64,000 nucleotides of DNA from Ideonella livida. GTDB taxonomy: Bacteria > Pseudomonadota > Gammaproteobacteria > Burkholderiales > Burkholderiaceae_C. The notes beneath the pieces were generated by a model. The model searched no databases and was not told the origin of the DNA. It saw only the letters and a list, made by a program, of their open reading frames with translations. Below, one piece after another: positions 20,987 through 29,811 of the stretch (positions are counted from its first letter, which is position 1; every line of letters begins with the position of its first letter). The stretch covers positions 92,750-156,749 of the forward strand of contig NZ_JAAGOH010000009.1 of assembly GCF_010499455.1 (NCBI RefSeq), given 5' to 3'. The position numbers and the translations under genes are program-made.

Positions 20987-23077
20987 ATGAAGTTCAGTCT
21001 GAACGCCTCGCCCGCCAAGGCCTGGCTCACCCGCCTGCGGGGTTACTTCCGCTACCACGGCCTGTCTTCGCCCGGCGTGCGCCTTATGCGCAACCTGTCC
21101 ATGGACGCCAAGGACGGTGTGGTCGCCCTGCTGGTCGCCTTGCCCATTGCCTGGGCGGGGCTGCACTGGCTGGCCCAGACCGATGCGCGCTCGCAGGCCC
21201 TGGCGCAGGCGGTGCGGCTGGCCGAGCTGCAGGCCCAGGCCACCACCGCCGCCCAGGCGTGGCAGGCCATGGCATCTGCCCCCGCCGCCCCGTCCAACAC
21301 ATCCGCGGCTCCGGCGGCGGCCCTCACCGCCACCCAGGCCTTGTTGGACGGCCTGCGTGATTGGGGCGATCTGCGCGCCGAACCGCTGGTGGGGCCGCTC
21401 CAGGCCGTCCTGCGCGATGTGGCGGGCGGGCGCGGCCAAGTGGAACCCGCCGCCGTGACGGTGGTGCTGGAGCATCTGGTGCGGCTGAAGTCGGCCCTGG
21501 CCGCCGCGGCCGCTTCCGGGGAGGTCACCGGCGCCTCTGCGCAAGGCGCGCTGGCCGGCCTGTGGTTGCTGATGCCGTCACCGGCGGCTTCGGCCGCTGC
21601 GGCGGTGGGCCCGGCGGTCGTGGCGGTGCCGGCAACCGATGTGGCTTCGGCGGCTGTGGCGATGCCGTCTGCGGCCCTGGCCGCTTCTGCGGTGGAGGCG
21701 GCCGGCGCAGCGTCCGCGCCGATGGCCGCCGCAGAAGCGGAGGCGGCCACGGTGGCTGCGCCGTCGGCCTTGCCTGCCCCGGCGGACCGAGCCCAGGCGC
21801 CTTCAACGGCTGCCACGGCGATGGCGGCGACGGCGGCGGTGGATGGGTCCTCCCTGAGGCTGGCCTTGGCGGCCCAAGCCTTGCGGGCCCAGCTCTGGGC
21901 CTCGCCCGACATGTCGGTGGACGAGCGCCAACGCTGGCACCAGCTGCTCGACCGGCTGGACGTGGCGGCTGCCCAAGGGGGCGATCGCGCGACCAGCGGG
22001 TCCACCCTGCCAGCCGTGGCCGGCGAACTGCTGAGGACTTTCGAGCAGCACCGGCAGCAGGCCATGGTGCGTGAACAGGCCGATCACCAGCGCCACGTTC
22101 GCCAGGTGGGCGGCATGCTGCTGCTGCTGGTGGCCCTGGCCGCCTATTTCCTTTACAGCAACCACCTGGTGATGCGCGGCGGACTGCGTGTGCTGCGCGA
22201 GCAGATCGAGCGCCTGGGCCGCGGTGACCTGCGCAGCCAGGGCACCGGCTTTGGCAAAGACGAGATCGGCCTGTCGCTGCGCACCCTGGACCGCGGCATG
22301 CACTCACTGGCCAGCCTGATGGACGCCGTCCACCAGGGCGTGGCGGCGGTCTCGCATGCCTCACGCGACGTGGCCAATGGCAACGCCGGCCTGGCCAACC
22401 GCACCGGCAGCATGCGCTCGGCCATGGGCGATGTGTCCACCCGCGCCCAGGACTCCTGCCAGCGCATGGACCAGTGCGCCACCGCGGTGGAGCTGGTGAC
22501 CGAACAGGTGCGGCAGGCTCGGGTGGAGGCCCGCCGCAGCCGCCAGGCCATGGCCCAGCTGCAGGAGCGCATGCAGAGCCTGCAGGCCCGCAGCCAGGAA
22601 ATTGCGCAAATGGTCGGGATCATGGAAACGATTGCCTTCCAGTCCAAGCTGCTGTCGCTCAACGCCTCGGTGGAGGCCGCTGGCGCGGGCGAGAACGGCA
22701 AGGGCTTTGCTGTCGTGGCCCAGGAAATGCGGGCCTTGGCCGAGCGCAGCGGCCAATCCGCCCAGCGCATCCGCGACATCGTGGCCACCTCGGTGGCCGA
22801 CATCGGCGACGGCGGCGTGCTGGCCGAGCGGGCCGATGCCTGTGTGCGCCACACCGATGAAGCCATGCGTGAGATCGACGACGTGATGATCTCGGTGGTC
22901 CAGGCCACCCGCGAGGGCATGTCCCAGACCTCCGAGGTGCTGACCATCGCCCGGGACGTGGAGACAGCCGTCGACAAGAACACCCGCCTCATCGACCAGT
23001 TGGCGCAGGCCTCCCAGGCCCTGCGCGATCAGGGCGACGCCCTGCGCCGCTCGGTGCGCCACTTTGCCTTGGATTGA
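20987..23077 (+). CDS. Chemoreceptor with long Ala-rich periplasmic region
   Basis: A 696-residue methyl-accepting protein. The first membrane segment is near residues 44-62 (GVVALLVALPIAWAGLHWL) and the second near 374-392 (GMLLLLVALAAYFLYSNHLVM). Between them about 100 residues are strongly Ala-rich low-complexity sequence, flanked by more ordinary helical sequence. HAMP and a diverged signalling domain follow, with core [32 protein letters not shown]. The ATG at 20987 is preceded by GGACAGGACGG and gives a better start than the open frame back to 20927. There is no FxxF tail; the end is RRSVRHFALD. The next receptor gene starts 28 bp downstream. Ligand unknown. Confidence 0.87.
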   Translation: MKFSLNASPAKAWLTRLRGYFRYHGLSSPGVRLMRNLSMDAKDGVVALLVALPIAWAGLHWLAQTDARSQALAQAVRLAELQAQATTAAQAWQAMASAPAAPSNTSAAPAAALTATQALLDGLRDWGDLRAEPLVGPLQAVLRDVAGGRGQVEPAAVTVVLEHLVRLKSALAAAAASGEVTGASAQGALAGLWLLMPSPAASAAAAVGPAVVAVPATDVASAAVAMPSAALAASAVEAAGAASAPMAAAEAEAATVAAPSALPAPADRAQAPSTAATAMAATAAVDGSSLRLALAAQALRAQLWASPDMSVDERQRWHQLLDRLDVAAAQGGDRATSGSTLPAVAGELLRTFEQHRQQAMVREQADHQRHVRQVGGMLLLLVALAAYFLYSNHLVMRGGLRVLREQIERLGRGDLRSQGTGFGKDEIGLSLRTLDRGMHSLASLMDAVHQGVAAVSHASRDVANGNAGLANRTGSMRSAMGDVSTRAQDSCQRMDQCATAVELVTEQVRQARVEARRSRQAMAQLQERMQSLQARSQEIAQMVGIMETIAFQSKLLSLNASVEAAGAGENGKGFAVVAQEMRALAERSGQSAQRIRDIVATSVADIGDGGVLAERADACVRHTDEAMREIDDVMISVVQATREGMSQTSEVLTIARDVETAVDKNTRLIDQLAQASQALRDQGDALRRSVRHFALD

Positions 23078-23105
23078 CCGCCCACTCCGGCCACAGGACT
23101 CCCCC

Positions 23106-25535
23106 ATGACCCTGCGACTCCCGCTCGCCTGGCTGCGCCGACGCCAACACGGTTGGCTGGGCTCCAGCCTGCTGTACCGCCTGCAGCTGCTGCTGGTCCT
23201 GATGGCGGTGCCCGTGCTCCTGCTGCTGACCTATCAGGTCTGGCAGGTCGTTGAACGCCATGCCGCCTGGCGCCTCCAGCGGCAGGATCTGCAGCTGCTG
23301 CAGTCCCTGCTCACGCTGGTGGAGGCGGGCAACCGCCAGGTGGGCAAGACGGATGCCGAGGCGAGCGCCGCTCTGCAGGACCTGCAGGCCCACGCGCCTC
23401 GACTCCAGACCCTGGGCGTGGAGGTACCGGTGGCCGAGGCCTCGGGCTGGGTACGGGGCCAGGCCCTAGGGCTGACCGCCGTCGAGCAGCTGCTGGCGTA
23501 CAGCCCGGTGGGCCAGCTGGAGTCCGAGCCCCAGCTGCGCATGGGGCGGTTGGCGCTGGAGCGGCTGTTGCCGCTGCTCCTGCAGATCCGGACCCTGCAG
23601 GCCACGGATGGCCAGGACCCGACCCACTGGCAGGCCCTGGGGATGTTGCTGGAGCCGCTGCAGTTGGAGCTGGGCCTGGGCGTGCATGCCCTGCGCTCGG
23701 CCGGTGCGGTGCTGCCGGCCAACTGGCCCCTGTTGCAGGAGGCCCTGACCCAGGCGCATGGTCAGCTGCATCTGGAGCGTGCGGGGGGGGCGGAAGCTTC
23801 CGTCGAGGGCCTGCGTGCGGAGGCCCTGGCGTTCATGAAGGGCAGCCTCAGCCTGGCGCAGCAGGCCGCCGAGCACCAGTGGTGGACCATGTGGTCCGGC
23901 CTGCTTGCCGGTTCTGCGCTGGTGGTGGGCCTTCTGGTGCTGGCCGCCTGGCAGGCGCGGCAGCTACAGCGCCAGCTGGGCGAAAGCGTGGTGGCGCTGC
24001 GCGGCCGGGTGCGCGCCCTGGGCGAGGGGGACCTGCGGGGCGAGGTGGACGCGGCCCCGCTGCTGGTGGACCTGCAGCCCTTGCACACCTCGCTGGACCG
24101 GATGACCCAGCGGCTGGCAGAGCTGGTGGCCGAGGTGCGCACCTGTGCCCTGCGGGTGGACGAGACCGGGCAGGACATGGCCCGCGACGGCGCGTCCCTG
24201 AGTGTGGTGCTGGGGGAGATGGTGGGCGAGATGCGCCGCATGTCGCTGGCGCAGCGGCGCCTGTCCCATGCCTGCCGGGCCCAGCATGACCTGGGGGAGC
24301 GTCTGGCGCGGCGCACCCGCGGTCTGCGCGAAACCGCCGACCAGGGGCGGGAGGTGATGGAGGAGGGCGTGCAGACCGTGGTGGCGCTGGAGGAGAGCAT
24401 GAAGACGGTGGCCGAGATCAACGCGGCCATCGACGACATTGCCTTCCAGACCCACCTGCTCTCGCTCAATGCCGCGGTGGAGGCGGCCAAGGCTGGCGTG
24501 GCCGGACGGGGTTTCAGCGTGGTCGCCGGGGATGTGCGCGTGCTGGCCGGCCGCTGCGCTGAAGCCGCGGCCCGTATCGGGCAGGCGCTGGCCCAGACCG
24601 CCGACCAGACCCGCAAGGCTCGCACTTTGACTGAGCACGCCCGGGTGGCCATCCAGGACCTGGCCCATGGCACGGCGGACCTCAGCGGCAGCCTGGAGCA
24701 GGGCCAGACCCTGCGCCAGACCCAGGAGCACGAATTGCAGCAGGCCGAGTCTGGCCTGGCGCAGGTGAAGGAGCACGCCCAATTGGCCAGCCGGCTGTCG
24801 ATGCAGTTCGACCGTGGTGCCCTGCAGTTGGCACGGCAGGGCCAGGGCTTGCGCGCTTCGGTGCGTGCGGTGCAGCTGCGCCAGGCCAGCGCCGAAGAGG
24901 CCCGCGAATTGGTGCGCGCTGCCCTGACCCATGTGCAGGAGGTGGGCTGGCAGCAGGCGGTGCAGGACTTCCACCAGACCGGGGGCCGCTTCCAGCAAGG
25001 GGGGCTCTACCTCTTCGGGTTTGATGACGCTGACCGCTACCTGGTGTTCGGCCCCGCGCCTGACTGGGTGGGCCGCAGCGCTCGCGAGACTTTCCCGGCG
25101 GACTGGCCCAAGGTGGAAGAATTTTTGCGGCGCGCGCGCAAGGTCATCGGTCAGCATGGTGAGGGCTGGGTGGAGTACGAGGGCCCCGACGCGCAGCTCA
25201 AGGTGGCGGTGCACAAGACCGGCTTTGTCACCGGCTTGGGCGATGGGGGCTTCCTGGGCTGCAGCGTGGTGCGGACCGCCGCCTCCGCGGAGGCGCTCCA
25301 GGACCGCGAGGGCCCGGCGGAGGCTGTGGACGACGACGAGGCAGGGCGCCCGGGAGGCGCCCTGGGGACTGCCGCCCTCGGCACCGCGGCCGGTCTGGCC
25401 GGCATGGCGGCGGGCGAGGTCGGTGAAGTCGGTGAAGTCGGTGAGGTCGGTGAGGCGGACGACAGCGGCGGGTTCGACGGTTGGGGCGAGCCGGGCGAGA
25501 CGGCGTCTTCCAACGCCCTGGGCCAGCCGGGCTGA
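23106..25535 (+). CDS. Chemoreceptor with C-terminal Cache-like domain
   Basis: An 809-residue protein with membrane segments near residues 25-46 and 258-280. Between them is a helical periplasmic domain of about 210 residues. HAMP follows, then the signalling core near residue 440 (DDIAFQTHLLSLNAAVEAAKAGVAGRGFSVVAGDV). Behind the signalling domain, at residues ~604-730, is a module with YLFGFDDADRYLVFGPAP, WVGRSARETF and GEGWVEYEGPD, resembling single Cache (sCache) sensors. A disordered Gly/Ala/Glu tail with GEV repeats ends the protein. The ATG at 23106 gives a short basic N-terminus before the first membrane segment. The Cache-like part would be cytoplasmic, unlike the usual periplasmic position. 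Confidence 0.87.
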   Translation: MTLRLPLAWLRRRQHGWLGSSLLYRLQLLLVLMAVPVLLLLTYQVWQVVERHAAWRLQRQDLQLLQSLLTLVEAGNRQVGKTDAEASAALQDLQAHAPRLQTLGVEVPVAEASGWVRGQALGLTAVEQLLAYSPVGQLESEPQLRMGRLALERLLPLLLQIRTLQATDGQDPTHWQALGMLLEPLQLELGLGVHALRSAGAVLPANWPLLQEALTQAHGQLHLERAGGAEASVEGLRAEALAFMKGSLSLAQQAAEHQWWTMWSGLLAGSALVVGLLVLAAWQARQLQRQLGESVVALRGRVRALGEGDLRGEVDAAPLLVDLQPLHTSLDRMTQRLAELVAEVRTCALRVDETGQDMARDGASLSVVLGEMVGEMRRMSLAQRRLSHACRAQHDLGERLARRTRGLRETADQGREVMEEGVQTVVALEESMKTVAEINAAIDDIAFQTHLLSLNAAVEAAKAGVAGRGFSVVAGDVRVLAGRCAEAAARIGQALAQTADQTRKARTLTEHARVAIQDLAHGTADLSGSLEQGQTLRQTQEHELQQAESGLAQVKEHAQLASRLSMQFDRGALQLARQGQGLRASVRAVQLRQASAEEARELVRAALTHVQEVGWQQAVQDFHQTGGRFQQGGLYLFGFDDADRYLVFGPAPDWVGRSARETFPADWPKVEEFLRRARKVIGQHGEGWVEYEGPDAQLKVAVHKTGFVTGLGDGGFLGCSVVRTAASAEALQDREGPAEAVDDDEAGRPGGALGTAALGTAAGLAGMAAGEVGEVGEVGEVGEADDSGGFDGWGEPGETASSNALGQPG
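25413..25457 (+). repeat. 9-bp tandem repeat (five units) encoding GEV repeats
   Basis: Five consecutive 9-bp units of the type GGTGARGTC encode Gly-Glu-Val repeats in the tail of the Cache-bearing chemoreceptor. The last unit is diverged. The period keeps the reading frame. Confidence 0.9.
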
Positions 25536-25894
25536 AGGCCGGCGGTGGCCGCAGGGCCGGGCTCCGGCCCCCCAGCAGTTGCCGCGGCAGGCGCGGGGGC
25601 GCGGCCATCCGCACCGGCGCTCCCGGCAGGGGGGCGGGGAAGGCTCAGGAGAACGGGTCCACGTCCTGCGCCGCCGGGACGGCCCGCGTCAGGCTCTCGT
25701 ACCTGTGGTGGCGGGCATCACCAGCAGGCCGCGACCGTCGAGCACGTCGTCGGCCTGGCTGGGCAGGGCGTGGGCCGGTCCCAGCGCGGCGATGGCACCG
25801 CCCTCCGACCTCTGGTTGGCCTATGCTTGCGGCACAACAGCCACGCGCCACGGGCCCGGGGGCCTGCAAGGCGATCAGAGAGGGTCACCGTCAC
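25536..25894. other. Gene-poor 359-bp interval
   Basis: No convincing gene lies between the chemoreceptor and the GNAT gene. On the minus strand, about 25690-25815 reads as plausible coding sequence including ADDVLDGRGLLVMPATTG before a stop near 25690. A different minus frame continues to a stop at 25645. This could be a decayed gene fragment or chance in GC-rich DNA. GAGAGGG near 25878 is the likely ribosome-binding site of the next gene. Confidence 0.4.
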
Positions 25895-26353
25895 ATGCCG
25901 AACTTGCCGGAAGAGTTTCTGTCCCAGGTCTATGAGCAGGCGCCCCGCGAGCTGGCGCGCCTGGTGGACACCGGTCTGGAGATGTCCAACGAGATGGCGG
26001 CACCGCTGGACCAGGTCCGGCCGCTGGCGGTGATGCGGGGCGTCGCGGATGCGCAGGGCCGGCTGCGCCGTGATGCCCTGGTGGGTGGCGCCATGGGCCG
26101 CAGCTGGGGCGCCTGCGTGGAGCTGCAGCAGCTCTGGGTGCACCCCGACCGCCGCCTGCAAGGGCACGGCCGCCTGTTGGTGGAAGCCTTCGAGCGTGCC
26201 GCGCTGCAGCGTGGCTGCCGCTTGGTCTACCTCGAGACCTTCACCTTCCAGGCGCCGGAGTTCTACGCCCGCCTGGGCTACCAGACCGGCCACCAGATTG
26301 CCGGCTTTGGCGCCGGCATCCGCAAGCTGCTGCTGACCAAGGCCCTGCGCTGA
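25895..26353 (+). CDS. GNAT-family N-acetyltransferase
   Basis: The 152-residue product has the acetyl-CoA-binding GNAT pattern: VELQQLWVHPDRRLQGHGRLLVEAFERAALQRGC (R/Q-x-x-G-x-G/A variant QGHGR), then LETFTFQAPEFYARLGYQ near the C-terminus. This resembles small stand-alone acetyltransferases acting on small molecules; the substrate is unknown. The ATG at 25895 is preceded by GAGAGGG, and the open frame upstream to 25481 lies mostly inside the preceding receptor gene. It stands alone, convergent with the membrane protein gene to its right. Confidence 0.85.
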   Translation: MPNLPEEFLSQVYEQAPRELARLVDTGLEMSNEMAAPLDQVRPLAVMRGVADAQGRLRRDALVGGAMGRSWGACVELQQLWVHPDRRLQGHGRLLVEAFERAALQRGCRLVYLETFTFQAPEFYARLGYQTGHQIAGFGAGIRKLLLTKALR

Positions 26354-26357
26354 GGCC

Positions 26358-26377
26358 CTGCCGGCCGTGGCCGGCAG
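26358..26377. terminator. Perfect hairpin between convergent genes
   Basis: CTGCCGGC and GCCGGCAG form a perfect 8-bp stem with a CGTG loop in the 28-bp gap between the GNAT stop and the stop of the minus-strand membrane protein gene. There is no T tract. Confidence 0.4.
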
Positions 26378-26381
26378 CCGC

Positions 26382-28067
26382 TCAGTGCAGCAGGTGCAAG
26401 GTGGCGGCGCTCAGCCCTGCCAGCGCCGCCAAGTAGAGTGCCGCGGAGGCGCTGCACAGCAGGACGCCTGGGCGGGGGGCCAGCGCAAAGCACAGGGCCG
26501 GCCGGGCCTCGGCGGCCAGCCGCGTGCGGCCGCGCAGGGTTTCGGGCACACCGCCGTGCTGGGCCAGCACCCGGGCCAGCAGGTCCAGGCGGTCGGCCAG
26601 GCGGTGGGCTCGGCTGCCGCCCGCCCGGTCCCAGGACCGCGCCAGCGCCGTCACCCGCCACACCGGCAGCAGGCTGAACACCGCCACCAGCCCCGGCACC
26701 AGCAGCAAGGGGCTGGCGGCCTGGTGGGCGGGCACCCACAGGGCGGCACCGGCCCAGGCCAGCAGCGCCAGCAGCCAGCCGGTGGGCACCCGACCCAGCA
26801 CAGTCAGGCGCAGCCAGCGCAGGCCGGGCAGGCCCGGCAGGGGGGCCATGCCCACCCAGCCCATCACCAGAGCCAGGCGCATGCCGTCATGGCTGAGGTG
26901 GGCGTCACCCAGGTGGACGGGCGGCAGGGTCCACGCCAGCGCGGCCAGGCCCAGGCCCAGCAGCGCCGGCAGCGCCGCCAGTGCCGCCTCGGCCCATGGC
27001 GCCCAGCGGCTGCGGGCGTCTTCATCGTGGCGTCGGGGCTTGCTGCCGCGCGGGCTGTGGCGCCGGTCCGGCAGCCAGGCCGACCGCAGGCGGTGCTGAA
27101 CCTGATGGTCGGTCAGGCCCCAGCACACGGCCATGGCGGCGGCCAGGCCCGCCATGGCCGGCTGCCCGCCCAAGCCCAGATAGGCCGCCAGCAGCAGGGG
27201 CACGCCCAGCAGCAGCCACAGGCGCTCGGGCATCAGCCAACGGCCCAGGCCGCGCAGGTCGCGCTCGGCCCACACGTCCAGCAGGGAGCGTATCCAGGTC
27301 TCGCGCTCAGTGGGCACGCCGGCCTGCCAGGGGCGGCGGCGGGCTTCCCGCACCTTGGCGGGCCAGGCGCACACCCGGCCGGCCTGCGACCAGAGGTGCC
27401 GGCGCCGCAGCTTCCACAGGCCGTCGGCGTTCTGCCGCAGCAGGCCCAGGCTTTCCTGCTCGGCCAGCCGTGGGCCGGTGCCGCGCGCGGCCAGTTGGGC
27501 CAGCACCTCCGGCAGTCCCAGCAGGGCCGGGCGGCGGCTGCTCAAGCGGGCCAGCTCCGCCAGGTGCTGCTCCCATTGGCACTGGAGGTCGTCCTCGCAG
27601 GCGTCGCTCACCCGGGTGCCTTGCAGCGCCGGCAGCAGTTCCGGCAGGCGGCGGTTGACCGTCATCAGGCAGCGGTGGTCGCCAAAGAAACTCATCAGGC
27701 TGAGCTGCACCGGCAGGCTGTCGGCCTGCTCGTCCTGCTCGATCAGCGCCAGCACGCCGCGTTCAGGCTGCCAGAACAGTTGGCTGTGCACCCGCCGCCG
27801 CGGGTCGGAGGCCAGCAAGGGAGGTTGGGCCACCGCATAGAGGGGTAGGAATCCCAGGCCCATGAGCCCGGGGTGCAGGCTGCCGAAGAGCTCGCGCAGG
27901 TAGGACGGCAGGTCCTGGAAATCCACCCGGCGGGCGGCGCCCACCTTCAGGCGCAGGGCGCGCAGCATCAGTGCCGCGGCCAGGCGCTCGCGCCACAGCA
28001 CTGCCGCCACCAGGGGCAGGGCCAGCGGGATCAGCAGCCACCAGGGCAGGTCGGGCAGTGGGAACAT
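26382..28067 (-). CDS. Unrecognised multi-pass membrane protein
   Basis: No family was recognised for this 561-residue protein. It has one hydrophobic N-terminal segment (residues ~9-24), then a hydrophilic region to about residue 285 with many Arg, Leu and Gln. This region includes VDFQDLPSYLRELFGSLHPG and LMSFFGDHRCLMTVNRRLPELL. Seven or so hydrophobic segments then run to the C-terminus. Base composition matches its neighbours. It is followed on the same strand by nothing close; upstream, 73 bp away, is a lipoprotein gene in the same direction, so the two may form a small operon. No catalytic or nucleotide-binding motif was seen. Confidence 0.75.
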   Translation of the reverse strand: MFPLPDLPWWLLIPLALPLVAAVLWRERLAAALMLRALRLKVGAARRVDFQDLPSYLRELFGSLHPGLMGLGFLPLYAVAQPPLLASDPRRRVHSQLFWQPERGVLALIEQDEQADSLPVQLSLMSFFGDHRCLMTVNRRLPELLPALQGTRVSDACEDDLQCQWEQHLAELARLSSRRPALLGLPEVLAQLAARGTGPRLAEQESLGLLRQNADGLWKLRRRHLWSQAGRVCAWPAKVREARRRPWQAGVPTERETWIRSLLDVWAERDLRGLGRWLMPERLWLLLGVPLLLAAYLGLGGQPAMAGLAAAMAVCWGLTDHQVQHRLRSAWLPDRRHSPRGSKPRRHDEDARSRWAPWAEAALAALPALLGLGLAALAWTLPPVHLGDAHLSHDGMRLALVMGWVGMAPLPGLPGLRWLRLTVLGRVPTGWLLALLAWAGAALWVPAHQAASPLLLVPGLVAVFSLLPVWRVTALARSWDRAGGSRAHRLADRLDLLARVLAQHGGVPETLRGRTRLAAEARPALCFALAPRPGVLLCSASAALYLAALAGLSAATLHLLH

Positions 28068-28140
28068 CGGTCAGCAGTAGGATCGGCACGCCCGGCGTGG
28101 CCTGTAGCGGTCTGGCGGTGTGCCGGACCTCATCGGGCGT

Positions 28141-28707
28141 TCAGCGGGCGCTGCCCAGCAGCTCGCGCAGGGCCTGGCCCAGCGCCGGCTCGGCGCCCTC
28201 GCCGGCGCCCACCAGGGTCACGCTGCGCTCGCTCATCAGCTTCATCGAGGCGGTGTCCAGCACGCGGGCGCGCAGCTGCACCTGGGTGCCGCGTGCGAGG
28301 CGGGGCTGGCCGGCGCCCACGCTGCCGTCGGCCAAGGCTTCCAGGCGCAGGAGCACGATGCGCTCGTAATAGGTGGGCTGGGCACGCGCCCAGCGCAGCA
28401 CCTCCAGGTCGGACAGGGTCACCGGGCTGCGGCCAGCCACCTGATGCATCAGGTCGGCGTGCGGCAGGCAGCCCCCTTGGGCCAGGAACTGGCGCAGCCC
28501 GCGCTCGGCGGCCTGGGTGGCGGCCACCGGGTCCTGCACGCCTGCCGGCCAGGCCGCGCCCCAGAGCACCAGCACCGGCGCGTCCTGGCCGCTGGCGGCA
28601 CACAGGGAGTCTTGCTGTCCGCTGCGCTGCTGCAGCAGCGTTGGGCCGGAGCAGCCCGCCAGGCTGGCGGCCGCGAGAAACAGGGCCAGGGTGGCCTGTC
28701 GCACCAT
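28141..28707 (-). CDS. Unrecognised lipoprotein
   Basis: The 188-residue product has a lipoprotein signal peptide: a short basic start, hydrophobic core ALFLAAASLAGC, and lipidation Cys19. Asp does not follow the Cys (Ser-Gly), so outer-membrane sorting is expected by the E. coli rule. The mature part contains PVLVLWGAAWPAGV, PTYYERIVLLRLEAL and QVQLRARVLDTASMKLMSERSV, suggesting a periplasmic beta-rich domain. No family was recognised. The ATG at 28707 has an AAAGGAAG ribosome-binding site; the same frame stays open far upstream, but that part is antisense to the esterase gene. It precedes the membrane protein gene by 73 bp. Confidence 0.78.
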   Translation of the reverse strand: MVRQATLALFLAAASLAGCSGPTLLQQRSGQQDSLCAASGQDAPVLVLWGAAWPAGVQDPVAATQAAERGLRQFLAQGGCLPHADLMHQVAGRSPVTLSDLEVLRWARAQPTYYERIVLLRLEALADGSVGAGQPRLARGTQVQLRARVLDTASMKLMSERSVTLVGAGEGAEPALGQALRELLGSAR

Positions 28708-28917
28708 ATTTCTTCCTTTCAAGGGGAGGGCCGCAGGCGCCGGGGACTGCGGCGGGCGCCCTGCAAAGCCGGGGCGCGGCGTCTGGGCGCCGGCGCCCCG
28801 ACGGGCGGCCCCGATGTTAACCAGCCGTGTCGGCCCGGGTGGGGGCTCGCATGCCCCGCGGTGGACAGTCAAGACCCGGCGGCCTGAGGGGCGCGGCCCC
28901 GGCGCCACAATCCGGCC

Positions 28918-29646
28918 ATGAGCGACACGTCCCCCCCTTCCTCTCCGCCCGCCCGCGTGCTGCAGTGGCGACCTGCCCAGGGCGATCCGGCCCAAATGTT
29001 CATCCTGCTGCACGGTGTGGGCGCCAATGCCGACGACATGCGGCCGCTGGCCTCGGCCCTGCAGGCCGAGTTTCCGCAGGCCATGGTGCTGGCGGTGGAC
29101 GGTTTTGACGTCTTTGACGGCGGCCCCACGGCTGCCGGCCGCCAATGGTTCTCGCTGCGCGGCGTGACCGAGGAGAACCGGCCCGCCCGGGTCGCGACCG
29201 TGCTGCCAGCCCTGGCGCACTTGGTGCGCTCGGCCCAGGCCATGGCCCAGGTGTCTGCCCAGGCCACTGCGCTGGTCGGGTTCTCGCAGGGCGCCATCTG
29301 CGGGCTGGCCCTGGCCCAAGCGCATGACGGCCTGGTGGGGCGGATGCTGGCCTTCTCCGGGCGCTACGCCGCCTTGCCCGAGCAGGCCCCCCGGGAGACC
29401 ACCTTGCATTTCCTGCACGGGGCCCAGGACACGGTCATCCCGGCCCAGCATGCCCGCGCCGCCCTGCAGCGCCTGGGCGAGCTTCGCGGTGACGCCACCC
29501 TGGACGTGGACGGCGAGGCCGGCCACGAGATCAGCTCGACGCTGGTCTCCCACGCCTTGTTCCGCCTGCGGCACCACATTCCGCAGCGCACCTGGGACGA
29601 GGCCCTCAACGCCGCCCCCCCGGCACCGGGCCAGCCCCTGCACTGA
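28918..29646 (+). CDS. Alpha/beta-hydrolase esterase, YpfH-like
   Basis: A 242-residue phospholipase/carboxylesterase-type serine hydrolase. It shows the oxyanion motif LLHGVGAN, nucleophile Ser123 in GFSQG, Asp171 in GAQDTVIP and His203 in AGHEIS, in the right order for a catalytic triad. The length and the DGFDVFDGG and GRQWFSLRGVTEENR stretches fit the E. coli YpfH group of short-chain esterases. The substrate is unknown. There is no signal peptide, so it is cytoplasmic. It diverges from the lipoprotein gene (210-bp gap) and is followed 165 bp later by yaaA. Confidence 0.88.
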   Translation: MSDTSPPSSPPARVLQWRPAQGDPAQMFILLHGVGANADDMRPLASALQAEFPQAMVLAVDGFDVFDGGPTAAGRQWFSLRGVTEENRPARVATVLPALAHLVRSAQAMAQVSAQATALVGFSQGAICGLALAQAHDGLVGRMLAFSGRYAALPEQAPRETTLHFLHGAQDTVIPAQHARAALQRLGELRGDATLDVDGEAGHEISSTLVSHALFRLRHHIPQRTWDEALNAAPPAPGQPLH

Positions 29647-29811
29647 GCCGCCCCTTGCCGTCCGGTGCGGGCCCCGCGCGCCACACGCCGGACGGCGGCT
29701 CCGCGCCCTCCCTCAAACCCCCTGCCGCCCGACGGTGCCGACCCCTTGCGGGGCCGCCCTTCGCGGTGGTTTTCCTTGACGCCTTACGGCGCCTTGTCCT
29801 GACCGTCCGCC

